A stretch of DNA of 64,000 bases, taken from the NCBI GenBank assembly GCA_038277395.1, contig CM076189.1:80217421-80281420 (forward strand). Direction: 5' to 3'. A program made the position numbers and the translations under genes. The DNA is from Dryocosmus kuriphilus. Lineage: Eukaryota; Arthropoda; Insecta; Hymenoptera; Cynipidae. Shown one piece after another: positions 33,241-43,699 of the stretch. The notes beneath the pieces were generated by a model. The model searched no databases. It saw only the letters and a list, made by a program, of their open reading frames with translations, and was not told where the DNA came from. Positions within the stretch are counted from its first letter, which is position 1. The number at the start of each line of letters is the position of its first letter.

Positions 33241-35440
33241 CGAAAACATTCATCGTCCTCGATGAATCTAGTTATTATAGTTTAGTACGATATCCATGGA
33301 ACACATAGGAGTTTACCTATTACTGAACATGTTTAAATTTTTGAGGCGACATTCCCTACTTAAGCTTTCTTTACAGGGGGTGGTAACTCTTTTGAATTTC
33401 TGGGCGTATGCACGCAATTTTAAATTGATTCCATATAAGATTCCGGGTGTCAGCGATTGTAATGCGAATTTTGTGTTGTATGGCATAATTGAATAAGTCA
33501 GTGAATATGGGTGGATCTGTGATATATGTGTGAATTGTTTTACGTAATGTAAGTTTAGTATTATCTCCTACGACCTGCTCTTTCCTTTCTTCTTTTTTGT
33601 ACTTCATGGTCCAAATGGTCACATCTTGGATTCGTCACAAAGGTTTTGCTGCTATCATCAGTTTTACATGTAAACTTTGAATCATCTAAGCATGAGTGTG
33701 GCAGTACAATCCTCCAGCTGTAGGCGATCATGTCGAGAGAACGTTGTTCTTCCACGGTTTCCACAATGAGTTATGAAGAATATTGTGAACTCAATGGTTT
33801 ACCTTTGCGTTTAGTGAAAGAGGATGCTATGATCGGTGCTTCTGGTGAGTATTAAGTTTTGTATAGTTTGGAATTTTACAGGATCCTCTTTTAGCATTCC
33901 CTTTTCATTGGTGTCCGAGAACGATTTGGGATGTCATCTTCATTGAGTCCGTCAGATGCCTTCGAGAATTTACTGCGTAATATTTTCGGCGACACGACAG
34001 ATTTCTCGGGATTTTTATTGTTATTGATTTCGAATCTTCTTTGCAGTTCCCAAGGTCGAGGCAGTGTGGCTCAGCGGTCATCAGGTGTGCGAAGATTTTG
34101 AGATCGTTCGGGGCCCCTCCTGCTAAGTGTGAATGTGTCATAGTGTGTTGTGTATTGTTTTATAATCTTTCCTTTCTTTTATTCGTATCTTCTGTAGTGT
34201 AGTCGATTCGCATCCAATGCGTACTATCTACTTAATTTTAAGAGGCTTTCTCCTTAAGATTCCACTCGGAATTTCATAGAATATAATTCAAATATAACAA
34301 TATCGTGTGCTTAAGAAAATTGTATTATTATTATTATTTTTTCTTTGTAAGAGTTTTTGCCGCAATAAAGAGAGCCTTACATAGAAAAGTACGATGTGTC
34401 CATTGTTAAGAATATATTTTTGGTTTTAAAACTAGATTAGATTAATCCATTTAAACTAATCTCCTCGATAGCTAGGAATCATTACAGTTTTCCTAGCTTA
34501 TCGTGCCCAATCTGCAGAGAATCCAGGAGGCTTGCCAGGACAATTTCAAGCTTAAGATTTTGTCTTTAAGTACCATAAAAATTAGTTAGCAAGGTCGAAC
34601 ATTGTTCCAGCGAATCCCTTTCTCGGTCTCGTTTCTATTCTTTCTTTGCCTTATAATATTGTTTTGATTCACGAAAACCTAAGAATTTTTCAAAATAGCG
34701 TGTAAGTATTTCTAAATTGAGCATTTAATTTGACGATATGTTACAACTTTATTGTAATAATTTCATTGTTACTTTGGAATACCTTTGTTTTGAATTGACA
34801 GCATTTATTTTGGACACTAAGGTATAAATCTTCGTAGGATCCTTGACAAAATGTCGGATGTCAAAATGTACGCTTGAGTTTTCAGGAATGCATATGTTTC
34901 ATCGTTAATTCTCTCATCAATTTATTTTAAATGCGGTTAAAACTCAAGCGATCATTCTTTAATGGAGTACAATTAATTTTTGTGATTTAATAGTGATTAA
35001 CGTTAATTTTAACATTTGTTTGCTGTTGGCTTACATGCTTGAAGGAATATTTTTTCTTCTTTGTTGATTGTTCTTGAAATATTGTCTTCCGCTTGATCGA
35101 GTAGTACTAAGCTTGCTAATCGCCATCTTGTAGGGTTACTCTTATCGTCTTGCAGGCGTTCCTTTCCTTGTGGTAGGTGTTATCTTGAGTTAGGTTTAGA
35201 TTACTGTAGCGGCCATAATGGATTGTAGTCCAATAGTGTATGGTGTGCTTGTGTCTTGTTTCTTGTAGGTGTGGTCTTGAGAGATTAGCTGTTCTTATCT
35301 GTAGAATGACCATGATGGCATCTTATATGTTGTGAAAAGAAAATGTCCCGTCGAGTAGCTCCCTCTTTTGATGTCGGTATTGTAGTTATTTATTTTTCGG
35401 AATGGGAAAAGGAAAATTCAAAAAATTTTTGAAAATTTGT
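33241..35440 (-). other. Gypsy 3' region without recognisable gene
   Basis: About 2.2 kb between two copies of the hairpin plus polypurine module. Several minus-strand open frames of 65-83 codons (for example 33371-33622 and 33561-33764) show no family motif. A SINE-like insertion lies at 34061-34345. The rest is AT-rich. Confidence 0.5.
34061..34345 (+). mobile_element. Candidate tRNA-derived SINE
   Basis: The head GCAGTGTGGCTCAGCGGTCA contains an RNA polymerase III A box (TGGCTCAGCGG). A degenerate B-box-like GATCGTTCGGGGCCC follows at about 34102. The 5' GCAG and 3' CTGC (to 34123) could pair like an acceptor stem. The segment ends in an ATTATTATTATT tail at about 34322-34340. It was called from promoter boxes only, and target duplications were not found. 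Confidence 0.4.
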
Positions 35441-35486
35441 CTTTTCCTTCCCTCCCCTCTTAAGAACTTTCATCGTCCTCGATGAA
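35441..35486 (-). promoter_or_regulatory. Second polypurine tract plus hairpin module
   Basis: The tract at 35441-35461 is AGAGGGGAGGGAAGGAAAAG on the minus strand. The hairpin TTCATCG-TCCT-CGATGAA at 35469-35486 sits 7 nt away, as in the terminal module at 33226-33266. It lies just downstream of env. Confidence 0.55.
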
Positions 35487-35512
35487 TTAAGAGTACTTTT
35501 ATGAATGTATTT

Positions 35513-37430
35513 TTAAGCAATGCGGACGCTGGTCAGTGGAAATTCCACAATGCTGGTTTCTGAGTTTGGTCTTCTTGGTGTTGGTTTTCTTTTTTCGTTG
35601 CTGCATTGAGGTTCGTTTTTCTCGATCAATGATGATCTTGTTTTCGCCTCTGTGTCTTCGTGTTGGTGCTGTTTTGTAGTGTTAAGGTTATACTTGTGGC
35701 ACGTACTTATTAATGCTTTTCGTACGCAGTATAATGTTGTCCGTATTATTATTATCATTATTCCAAATGAAGTTCCAGTGATAATGTGGATTTTCTGTTT
35801 ATGGTAAAGTTGTTGTCCTTCGAAGTTAAGTAATTTTTCCTCGATTTTTGTTAATGTTTCTCCTTTCTGTAATTGCTTCAAATCTTTCGTAGGTTGACTT
35901 TGTAGGAATTGCCATTGTATCGTAGCGTGTTTTGGAAAATTCGCCATTGCTGGAGATATCTTGGTTAAACTTAGGGAGAAATTTGGATTATATATATATT
36001 CTTCGTTTTTGTTCATTAATGTTATTCCAGTTAAAGTAGTGGTCTTCGATTCGGCCTTGCATCCATTTCCTAGTCTCAGTAATCCTGACCCGAATATATA
36101 TCCTCTTTCAGAATTTCCTTTTAGACAAGCGATGTTAATTGCTTGACCTTGATTCGTCGAATATAACCAGGCTTGAAGTGAAGGTATTCGTGTCCAAAAT
36201 GTTGCGTCGTGTAGATTGATTCTTACATCGCACTTTGAAAGAATTTCTGTGGATGGTCTGAGTAGCATTTAGCACTAGATAAAAAGAAATTTCGATCATC
36301 AGCTGATGATAAGGCGATGTATGGCTCCTTTGGTAATATATAGGCGGCTCCTGTAATATCTCCGATGAATTTTTGATGCACTGGATACGGATGCATTTTA
36401 TATAATTGGTATTTAGTTCTGTCCAGAAGAGGTATGTCGATTGATAGCAATAGTTTTTCTGAATTATAGGCTATATCTGCCTTTCCTATTTCGTGCAAAC
36501 TCTCAGCTCTAGCGCGTGCCCTTGGGATGGAAAATTCTAGGGCTTCTGCATCGTTGTGGATGTCGGTAATAATTTCTTGAAGTTGCATATTGGTAATCCA
36601 TGTTGCGTCGATTTTTCTCTGCCTGGCGCTTATCACTATACAGATGAAGTGTGATATTGAGTCCAATAGGTGACTAAAATTTTCTTCCATATGGGCGGTC
36701 CATTGCCTCAAGTAATTTTGGTATAATAGATCGTTTATAGCCTTTTCTTGTGATAGAGAATTTTTAATGGTATCATTTAACAATTTTTGTATTAACTTTA
36801 TTTCGTTGTTGTTCTCGAATTTATTTCACTGTGTATTTCTTGGATTTCGGCCTTGATTACATGGGTTTGTTGTCTTAGAATTTTACTTAAGTTATTTTGC
36901 CTATAATAAATTTCATTGATAGAATTCGTGTATTCTTCACCATCTTCTGTAGTCATAAGCCCAACTACAGGTCCTAGAACAGATCCTATGAAGCCCAGCA
37001 TTGGAAATCTGCGTTTTTGCATAGTCCTGGGTTGCGTGTTAACTTCCAATCTGTAGCTCTTTATTTCTGAGAGTACCCGCTGTAGTTTGCTGTATTCTAT
37101 TTTAGTTTCGCCTAACTTCGTTGTCAAGGTGTCCAATTTGATTTCATGACGGTAGACCTCTCTTTTTAACTTTTGAAGACAAGTCCTATAATTGTTGTTG
37201 ATGTTGTTTTGGAATTCGTCGAAGTGGAGATTTTGACTCAAGTTCCCAATATCCAAAAATATCACGATCCTCCAATAAGTTTGTGCGAGTCGTACAGATT
37301 CCAATTTTTCATAAAATATTCCTGAATTCGTCTCTAGCGGTTGGATTCCGTACTGCGATGAGTTTCCTAAGACAATAGGGAGTAAGAGGAGTAATATCCA
37401 CTTCCAGGTTGATGAATTATTCTGCTTCAT
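35513..37430 (-). pseudogene. Env, F-type fusion glycoprotein of the Gypsy element, frameshifted
   Basis: An envelope-like protein in three overlapping frames: 37430-36798, 36783-36223 and 36268-35513. The first frame begins with a signal peptide (hydrophobic residues 11-21). It has a heptad-rich region, a basic cleavage-like site KRR at 139-141 and directly after it a hydrophobic glycine-rich fusion-peptide-like segment (142-159). This is the layout of baculovirus F / errantivirus env proteins (Baculo_F). The last frame carries a hydrophobic membrane anchor (IMIIIIRTTLYC) and a basic, Ser/Thr-rich cytoplasmic tail ending VEFPLTSVRIA. Breaks are near 36800-36830 and near 36230-36270. If intact it would act at membranes; in this copy it is interrupted. 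Confidence 0.75.
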
Positions 37431-37485
37431 CTACGTATTGAAAATTATTTTAGTATTGTTTCAGAATATTTCAATGACCTTGCAG

Positions 37486-37545
37486 AAAGAGGAGGGCTAG
37501 AAGGCAACCTACAAATCCTCTTCCTTCTTCAAATTTTATTTATTT
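37486..37545 (-). repeat. Minisatellite monomer fragment inside the Gypsy element
   Basis: On the minus strand AGAAGGAAGAGGATTTG, then TAGGTTGCCTTCT and CCCTCCTC, matches the centre of the minisatellite monomer. Monomer 18266-18296 has the same core, with one extra G. It lies in the 315-nt gap between the dsRNA-binding ORF and env. Confidence 0.75.
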
Positions 37546-37745
37546 TTGATTTCATTCTTTCGTATTTCTTACAAGGTATATTTATTTCAATTATTTTTAC
37601 ATGGATATATGGTTATACATTATAATTTATACAATCTAGATTTATATAAAGTGTAGATTACAATGAAATAGATTTAATGGCCCTTTTGATGTAATTGTAT
37701 AAAATACATGGATGACTTTGAGATTTACATCTCCCTTAATCCCTG

Positions 37746-38168
37746 TTAATTTTCATGATCCTGTTCTCGAAGGCGTTTGTTTCTTTTGATTTTTCTATTA
37801 CAATCTTTCAATACGTGTCCCCTCACGTAACAATACTCACAACAATTCCTCCATTTGTACAACTTTATTAGTACTTTAGATTCATTGTCCAGACAGATAA
37901 CACACGTATCCTCTTTGCTATCTTCTCCATGTCTTTTTTCAGTATAGAAATAAACCTCCTCGAGCTCTTGCAGGATTTTTCTGGCTGCAGAATGTTCTGC
38001 CGCCTTAATTTTTAATTCATTACCACTGTATTTTATGAATATGTTTCCACGCTTTTCATCCTTCGTTACGCATTTCACCACGAAGCTCCTGTTATGCGGG
38101 GGGCCAGTGACTCTATGCAGGGTGAAAAGCGGCTTTGTTAAGTCGTATTCGGCCGTCAACTTCTCCAT
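37746..38168 (-). CDS. Accessory ORF: dsRNA-binding domain plus CCHC zinc knuckle
   Basis: An uninterrupted frame of 140 codons, 42 nt downstream of the integrase stop and 315 nt upstream of env. Residues 13-69 fit a double-stranded RNA-binding motif: PLFTLHRVTGPPHNRSF is the strand 1 / GP-x-H loop / strand 2 signature, G41 and G49 are in place, and ELKIKAAEHSAARKILQEL is the Lys-Ala-rich second helix. Residues 110-123 form a perfect C-x2-C-x4-H-x4-C knuckle (C110, C113, H118, C123), with another C-x2-C at 89-92. The C-terminus is basic. Gag of this element shows no zinc knuckle, so this protein may supply nucleic-acid binding. It could bind dsRNA and blunt small-RNA silencing, as dsRBD proteins of some RNA viruses do; that is inference. 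The intact frame among damaged neighbours is notable but proves nothing alone. Confidence 0.75.
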   Translation of the reverse strand: MEKLTAEYDLTKPLFTLHRVTGPPHNRSFVVKCVTKDEKRGNIFIKYSGNELKIKAAEHSAARKILQELEEVYFYTEKRHGEDSKEDTCVICLDNESKVLIKLYKWRNCCEYCYVRGHVLKDCNRKIKRNKRLREQDHEN

Positions 38169-38210
38169 TCTGTAATTTTAAAAGAGTGTTAATAAAACTT
38201 TGGTAGCCTT

Positions 38211-39269
38211 TTAATCATAGGCAATTTTTAACTTACCTATATGTTTTTGAAACCGTCGTCCATCAGTGGTCTCTAAGATTATAGTGTGCTTATCTAAAAA
38301 GTCTGTGATTGTGTAAGGGCCATGACTCTTGCTGTCCAGCTTGGTAAATTTTGTTTCTTTTGATACGTAAACCTTGTCCCCTACTTTTCCAGGGAAGGGT
38401 TTTAGTTTTTTATTGTATAGAATTTTGGAATTTTGCTTCGTGTGGATTAGGTTCTTCGCTGCTATGCACTTGACTTCGGATAACCGCGTGATTAAATCGT
38501 TCAAGTAAGAACCGTAAGTTTGTAGTTTTTCTTCCGTTGGGAAAGAGCTAGGAGTGCGTGCAATTTTTCCGAACAGCAATTCAAAAGGGGTGAATTTGGT
38601 AGCTTCATGTATAGATGTATTGTAGGGAAACATAGAAAATGGTATCAACTGGTCCCAGTCGTCGTAGGAATCGGTGTAAGATCTAATATAATCCATTGAA
38701 ACCGCGTGGCTTCTTTCCAAAGAGCCATTTGACTGAGGGCGATAACCAGATGTGGTTATATATTTAATTCCGAATATTTTGGACAATTTCGCGAGAAGTT
38801 TTCCTATAAAGGCACATCCTCGGTCGGTCAATATGGCTTTTGGGGAGCCGTATTGTGAAATTAAATTTTTGGCTAGTGCGTGAGCGATGGTAGTGGCTGT
38901 AATATCGGGTATTGCAACTGCTATGCAATATTTTGTTAAATTGTTCTGCATAGTAAGGATGTGTCGATTTCCATCGGGATTAGTAGGAAGAGGTCCTACA
39001 GTATCAAGGGATACCTTGTCGAATGCGTCTAACGGAGTGTCTGTGATAGTCATGGGTTCGTGAGTCCTTGCCCGGATTATTTTTTGTTCTTGACACGTCT
39101 TACACTTTCTAACAAATTCAGTAACCTGCTCCTTAATTCCTGGCCACGTGTATCGTTCACATATTCTTCCGTACGTTTTATTGCATCCTTTATGTCCTCC
39201 TACCTTACCCTGATGATTTTCACTTATTATTTCTTCTCTGTATTGTTCAGGGGGTACGCGCACACCCAT
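38211..39269 (-). CDS. Gypsy integrase (pol C-terminus), open
   Basis: Integrase inserts the cDNA copy into the chromosome. The 352-codon open frame has the HHCC zinc module (H19, H26, C57, C60) and a complete catalytic triad D89 (SLDTVGP), D149 (ILTDRGCAF) and E185 (NGSLERSH). There are 35 residues between the last two, and a GPY/F-like C-terminal module (HGPYTITDFL) follows. It overlaps the preceding frame by 23 nt, because a frameshift near 39250-39270 separates it from the rest of pol. The first residues MGVRVPPEQYREEI may not be a true start, since in family members integrase is cut from a polyprotein. Confidence 0.85.
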   Translation of the reverse strand: MGVRVPPEQYREEIISENHQGKVGGHKGCNKTYGRICERYTWPGIKEQVTEFVRKCKTCQEQKIIRARTHEPMTITDTPLDAFDKVSLDTVGPLPTNPDGNRHILTMQNNLTKYCIAVAIPDITATTIAHALAKNLISQYGSPKAILTDRGCAFIGKLLAKLSKIFGIKYITTSGYRPQSNGSLERSHAVSMDYIRSYTDSYDDWDQLIPFSMFPYNTSIHEATKFTPFELLFGKIARTPSSFPTEEKLQTYGSYLNDLITRLSEVKCIAAKNLIHTKQNSKILYNKKLKPFPGKVGDKVYVSKETKFTKLDSKSHGPYTITDFLDKHTIILETTDGRRFQKHIGKLKIAYD

Positions 39270-39945
39270 AGCACACCTTTATCGCTGTGCCGCTATTTTC
39301 AAATACTTCCTTCAATACAATCAGAAGTCTGCCTTCCGGCAAGGATTCTGTCAAATCTCCGTGTCTGGAGATTCTAAAATTTGTGACGTTTTCTCTTCCC
39401 AGGGCTACTTTCAGGTTATGTAGTCCAATTCTTAAATTTTCCTTTCGTAGTTCGTCAAAATGATTTTGTTTTATGATTAATGTATAAACTTTATCCTGAC
39501 CTCGAGGGGTCACAAGAACTTGACCTATTTTAGGACGCTGTCTCTTTATTTCCCCTGGGTCAATGGCTTTAATGTCTATCAGTAGTCGTCCTATAGGAGT
39601 AGTGAATTCACCGTCTTCTGAAAGAAAGTGAACATAATTTCCCCTTTTGTAGGTTAGATTATTCCTAGCACTGTGTATTTTACGTGTCCTTCCGTCCAGC
39701 GAAAACTGCGTGATTTCTTCCGACATTACTTCCTCTACCCAATCTTTGTGAGCTATTAGCGATTGGTTAAAGCGAGAAAAGGAATTTTGTAATTCTTTTC
39801 TGGTTATTTTTGAACTGTTTGTTTCATCTTCTTCTTCGTCCAACTCACTCTCGTCACTGTCACTTTGTGGAGGACTTATAGTTATTATGTTTCTACCGTC
39901 ATCTTGTTTCTTTTGTTCTCCTTGAGTTTCTTCTTCCTGAAACAA
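39247..39945 (-). pseudogene. Pol linker between RNase H and integrase
   Basis: An open stretch of 232 codons, acidic at the start (SDSDESELDEEEDE) and then mixed. It lies where Gypsy pol polyproteins have a variable linker before the integrase zinc module. It contains no motif I can name. Upstream (39946-40364) the linker is broken by many stops. It joins integrase by a frameshift near 39260. Confidence 0.55.
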
Positions 39946-40364
39946 CTCCTGAAAATTTTCAGTCGCTGTTGCTGGTGCGCTTCTTGGCGTGTGAGACGAC
40001 GGTATTTGAGCTAAAGGTATCTCAAGGCTAGGTAAGGTGCTTCTACTTTAGCGAAGTATGAAAGGCACAGGTTTATCTGTCTCAGTCGAACTCTGTTCGG
40101 AATCCGAACTGGGTTCCTGACAGTTGAGTCGATTCTTCCTTTCTTCTACTCTCCGACGAAGCAATCTCTTACTTATAGTGCTTTGGTTCAGGTTGCTGGT
40201 TGATTCGTTAGATGAAGATTGCACTTGACCTTCAGCTTGGAACTTAGGGGTTCTTGATTTTAGTTTTGCTGAGGTAGTCGGTTTAAAATCAGGATCCTTG
40301 GGGGTGGTCCCTTTTCTTTCACTCGATGAGTGTGCATTGGTAGCATTCTGGGTGAAGCCTTGTT

Positions 40365-41939
40365 TTACCGGGTTATACTTTCATCCGCGGAATTCTCCAC
40401 GACAGGGTTCCTGGAAAGTGCGCCAGCATTTTTATTTAGCTTCCCAGGCTTGTACTTAAAGGTATACTCGTAATCTTGTAATTTTAATCGCCATCGAATC
40501 AGTCTTTGACCAGGATCTTTCACGGTATTTATCCATCTCAAAGGTTCATGGCCACTGACTAGAGTAAATTTCCTTCCATATATGTAGGGACGATATTGTT
40601 GCACCGCATAGAGAACGGCTAGATATTCCTTTTCCGTGGTGGAATAGTTACATTCTGCTCCGTTTAAGACGTGAGAATAGTATGAAATAGGGAGATCCAT
40701 TCCGTCCTTTTCTTGGCTTAATACTGCACCAACCGCGTATCCAGAAGCGTCCGTAGTTATGGTGAAAGGATTGTCATAATATGGGTATTGTAAGATAGGA
40801 CTCTCACATAAGGCCTGCCTCAAGTCTTTGAAGCTTTCTTCTGCCGCTTCGCTCCACTCGAAGGGTGTTTCTTTCTTTAAAAGGATAGTTAAAGGCTTCG
40901 ATCTAGCAGCAAAATCCTTGATGAATTTTCGATAATATCGTACCAATCCTAAGAATTGTTTTATGTTTTTAGGGTTCTTTGGCCTAGGGAAATTTTTCAT
41001 AGCCTCAATCTTCCTAGGACCAGGCTTTACCCCTTCTTTGCTGATAATGTGCCCCAAGTAGGTTATTTCTTTGAATAGAAACTCACATTTATCTGGTTTG
41101 CAGTGAAAGGTTAGCATCCCTTAATCGACTGAGAAGACGTCTGACCTTTTTCTCGTGATCTTCTAGGGTTTCGGCGTAGATTACTATATAGTCCAGATAG
41201 ACGAACAACTCCTCACCCTGTAGTCCCAAAAGAACCTGGTCCATTAGTCGTTGAAATGTTGCAGGGGATGATTTTAACCCCATAGGCATCCTGATGTACT
41301 CGTAATGCCCATTTAAGAAGGAAAATGCTGTTTTTGATCCATCTATCGGGTCTAATTCGATCTGATGGAACCCGCTATCTAGGTCAAGAATGGTAAAGTA
41401 TCGTGCTTTTCATAATGGTCTAAAATTTCGAATATGTTTGGGAGAGGATATGCATCGCCAATAGTTTTCTCGTTCAGGAGCCGATAGTCTATTACTATTC
41501 TATACTTCCTCTTTCCAGTGTGATCTCATTTTTTTGGAATGATCAACATAGGAGAGTTGTAAGGAGAGTTTGAAGGCCCTACCACACCTTCGGTAAGGAT
41601 TTTGTCCAAGAACCTCTTTCCTTCCGTCCGTTGTGAAGGGGAGAACCTATAGGGGCGTACATGGACGGAGACTTCGGTTGTCACATGTATCCTATGATAG
41701 ACCAAATGCGTTGGTTTAAGACTTTCTCCGGTTAAATGAAATACGTCGGGATATTGTTCGACTATATTAAACACGTGTTCCTTTTCTTCTTCATTAAGGT
41801 GATCTAATTGTAATTTATTTAGGATAGTTCCTAGTCTATTTTCTGGGGGTGTATAACCTTCGTCGGTTAACTGTGCGTCCTTATCGTCGGGTATCTTGTG
41901 ATATTCGAAGGGGATGAGCTGCTGTGGGTATAGACCCAC
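40365..41939 (-). pseudogene. Gypsy reverse transcriptase and RNase H, broken
   Basis: From 5' to 3' on the minus strand: the RT N-terminus with LTEGVVGPSNSPYNSPMLI (41939-41526), a TGA, then YRIVIDYRLLNEKT in the same frame, then frame changes. Motif B (MPMGLKSSPATFQRLMD) opens 41289, and the catalytic box reads YLDYIVIY near 41190 instead of YLDD, so an essential Asp is replaced by Tyr. The thumb (ITYLGHIISKEGVKP) and RNase H (TTDASGYAVGAVLSQ, TEKEYLAVLYAV) follow in 41117-40365, where the usual NADALSR reads NAGALSR. At least three frame disruptions plus the active-site change make it inactive. Confidence 0.85.
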
Positions 41940-41953
41940 AGCAGCTCATCCCC
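41910..41953. repeat. Perfect 20-bp-arm hairpin in pol
   Basis: GGGGATGAGCTGCTGTGGGT (41910-41929), 4-nt loop, exact reverse complement at 41934-41953. It falls between the protease and RT frames. The reading frame breaks here. Confidence 0.95.
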
Positions 41954-42019
41954 AACTCCATTGGAATTAGAAACCACAGCTTCTCCTATTAATAGTCTCT
42001 CCTTCGTATTCATTAACGG

Positions 42020-42560
42020 TCAATATCCTTCCTTCATATCTTTGTTTATAATGCGCACCGGGATTACTTGCCTGGTTCTAGCCTTGATCTTGACCGTTCC
42101 TTGACCTGTCCCTTTGTAGTCGGTTATCTTTCCGTGCGCGTTCCTTGACTCCATATCGACGAAAGGAATGGGCTGAGTGGGTCGGGAATGAGTTACTATG
42201 GTTTTGTGCCAAAAGGATATTTCGACTCTTTCTTGTCGAAGATATTCTCGGCCCAGAATCCCATCCACATTTATAGGGAAGTCAGAAAATACCACGTGAA
42301 ATTCTACTATGGAATCTTCCACTACTATTTCCACTGTGCCTATATTAGGGATTTTGACAGAAGTTATTCCGATGATTTCTAAAGAATCCTCTTCGGTGAT
42401 CATAAGATCATCTTGCAACGAATTTAATTTTATTATGTTAATGTCCGCTCCGGTATCGATCGAAAATGTCGTTTTAAGTTTCAAAAGGTCTGGGGACGAA
42501 AATTCTACTACTGGGGATTCTCGTCCGAGCTCAAATTGATGGATCTGTCGTGCAGTTTTA
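42020..42560 (-). pseudogene. Gypsy protease (retropepsin)
   Basis: Aspartic protease that processes Gag and Pol. The frame has FSIDTGADINII (catalytic D-T-G) about 35 residues into the readable part and GILGREYL (family 'ILGRDFL') near the end of the domain. It is open upstream into the end of gag in the -1 frame relative to gag, as expected for gag-pol made by frameshifting. It ends in a TGA at 42020, after which family-like residues (MNTKERLLIGEAVVSNSNG) continue in frame until the hairpin at 41953. Confidence 0.75.
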
Positions 42561-42585
42561 GAATTTTCACGCTGGTCTGACGCCC

Positions 42586-43643
42586 TTAAATATCCGCGCC
42601 CGTCGTACCGTCGGATCGTCGGGGGGAGTGGGAGTTTAAAGACTCCTGTTTTGATGGATAGGAATCCTTTAAACCGCCACGCTCTCTGTTTGAACTACCT
42701 TCTCTATTTGTTAGGGAAGGGGATCGAGAACGGGATAGAGTAGTAGCTTCTCTTCGAGGATAGTCGTGGTTAGAGCGACATGAATTTTGCGTGCGTTCGT
42801 TCGGATAGTTTGGCTCATGAGGCTTATAGGGTTGCCGATACCTGGAACCATAATTATTATGGTAATTAGAATATCCAGGTGACGGTGATCTTCTCGCCAC
42901 TCCTATAGGGTTTGGCCTTGATCCAGGGGAAGTAGCAAAGCGCACATGGGGACTCAGACTGCGGTCCCTTGACTACGAATAATATGGTTGGGGGTACCTT
43001 GACTCTCGATATGAGTTTGTAGGCCATTGTGTATTCAATTCCTGCCTTGATTCATATTCAAGGGCAACTTCACGGCTGTTTCTAGATCCCTTGGATTGCG
43101 TGCCTCGACCAAACCCGAAACAATGTCTGGTAATCCGCGCTTAAATGCTTCAAGAGCGAAATCATCTAGTGGAGCTAGTAGTTGATCCACATTGGGGTAT
43201 TTGTCTTCTAAAGCAGCTCGAGCTCCTGATTTTAAAAGTATTACGCGATCGAAGAATTCAATAACACTTTCTTCTCTGCGCATTCTGATGGTGGATATCT
43301 CGTGGACATACCACGCGTATGACTTTCGCGGGGCAAAACGTTGCTTTAGATGCTTAATTAAATCTTCAATATTATTGAACGTCTTCCTATGAGTGCTGTC
43401 TCTAGCAACACCCCTTAATCTAGCTAGAATCGCTTTTAAATATTATTTCTCATTAGCCGGTGGCACACTTGATTCTCCGTTGATGATGTCCTGAATAAAG
43501 TCTCTAACGGGCATATCCTCCCCGTCGTAATTAGGGATGTTCATCACTCCTTGCTGGATGGTAAAGCATTCGGTCATCGATGTCAGCATTGCGTCGCTTA
43601 GAGTGCGCGTGGTATCTCCTGTGAAGCTGGTTTCGTCTGGCAT
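42586..43643 (-). pseudogene. Gypsy gag
   Basis: Structural protein of the retrotransposon particle. Residues from MPDETSFTGD lead into PNYDGEDMPVRDFIQDI, an in-frame TAA (43443-43445) and then YLKAILARLRGVARDS. Next come HLKQRFAPRKSYAWYVHEI and the RMRREESVIEFFDRV block, a match to Gypsy capsid proteins. Near 42950-43040 the frame shifts, and the C-terminal part (42945-42586) is rich in Arg, Ser, Pro and Asn with many SRSRSPS-type stretches and no CCHC knuckle. One stop and one frameshift inactivate it. Confidence 0.75.
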
Positions 43644-43699
43644 GTTGGATTAAAGCTCTTCCAATAATTGAAATGAAATTTGCGTTTTAAAACTTGAAT

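Noticed and set aside
34061..34123. A functional tRNA gene
   Set aside because: Only the A box is good. The B box and cloverleaf stems are poor and no anticodon arm fits, so a SINE head is more likely.
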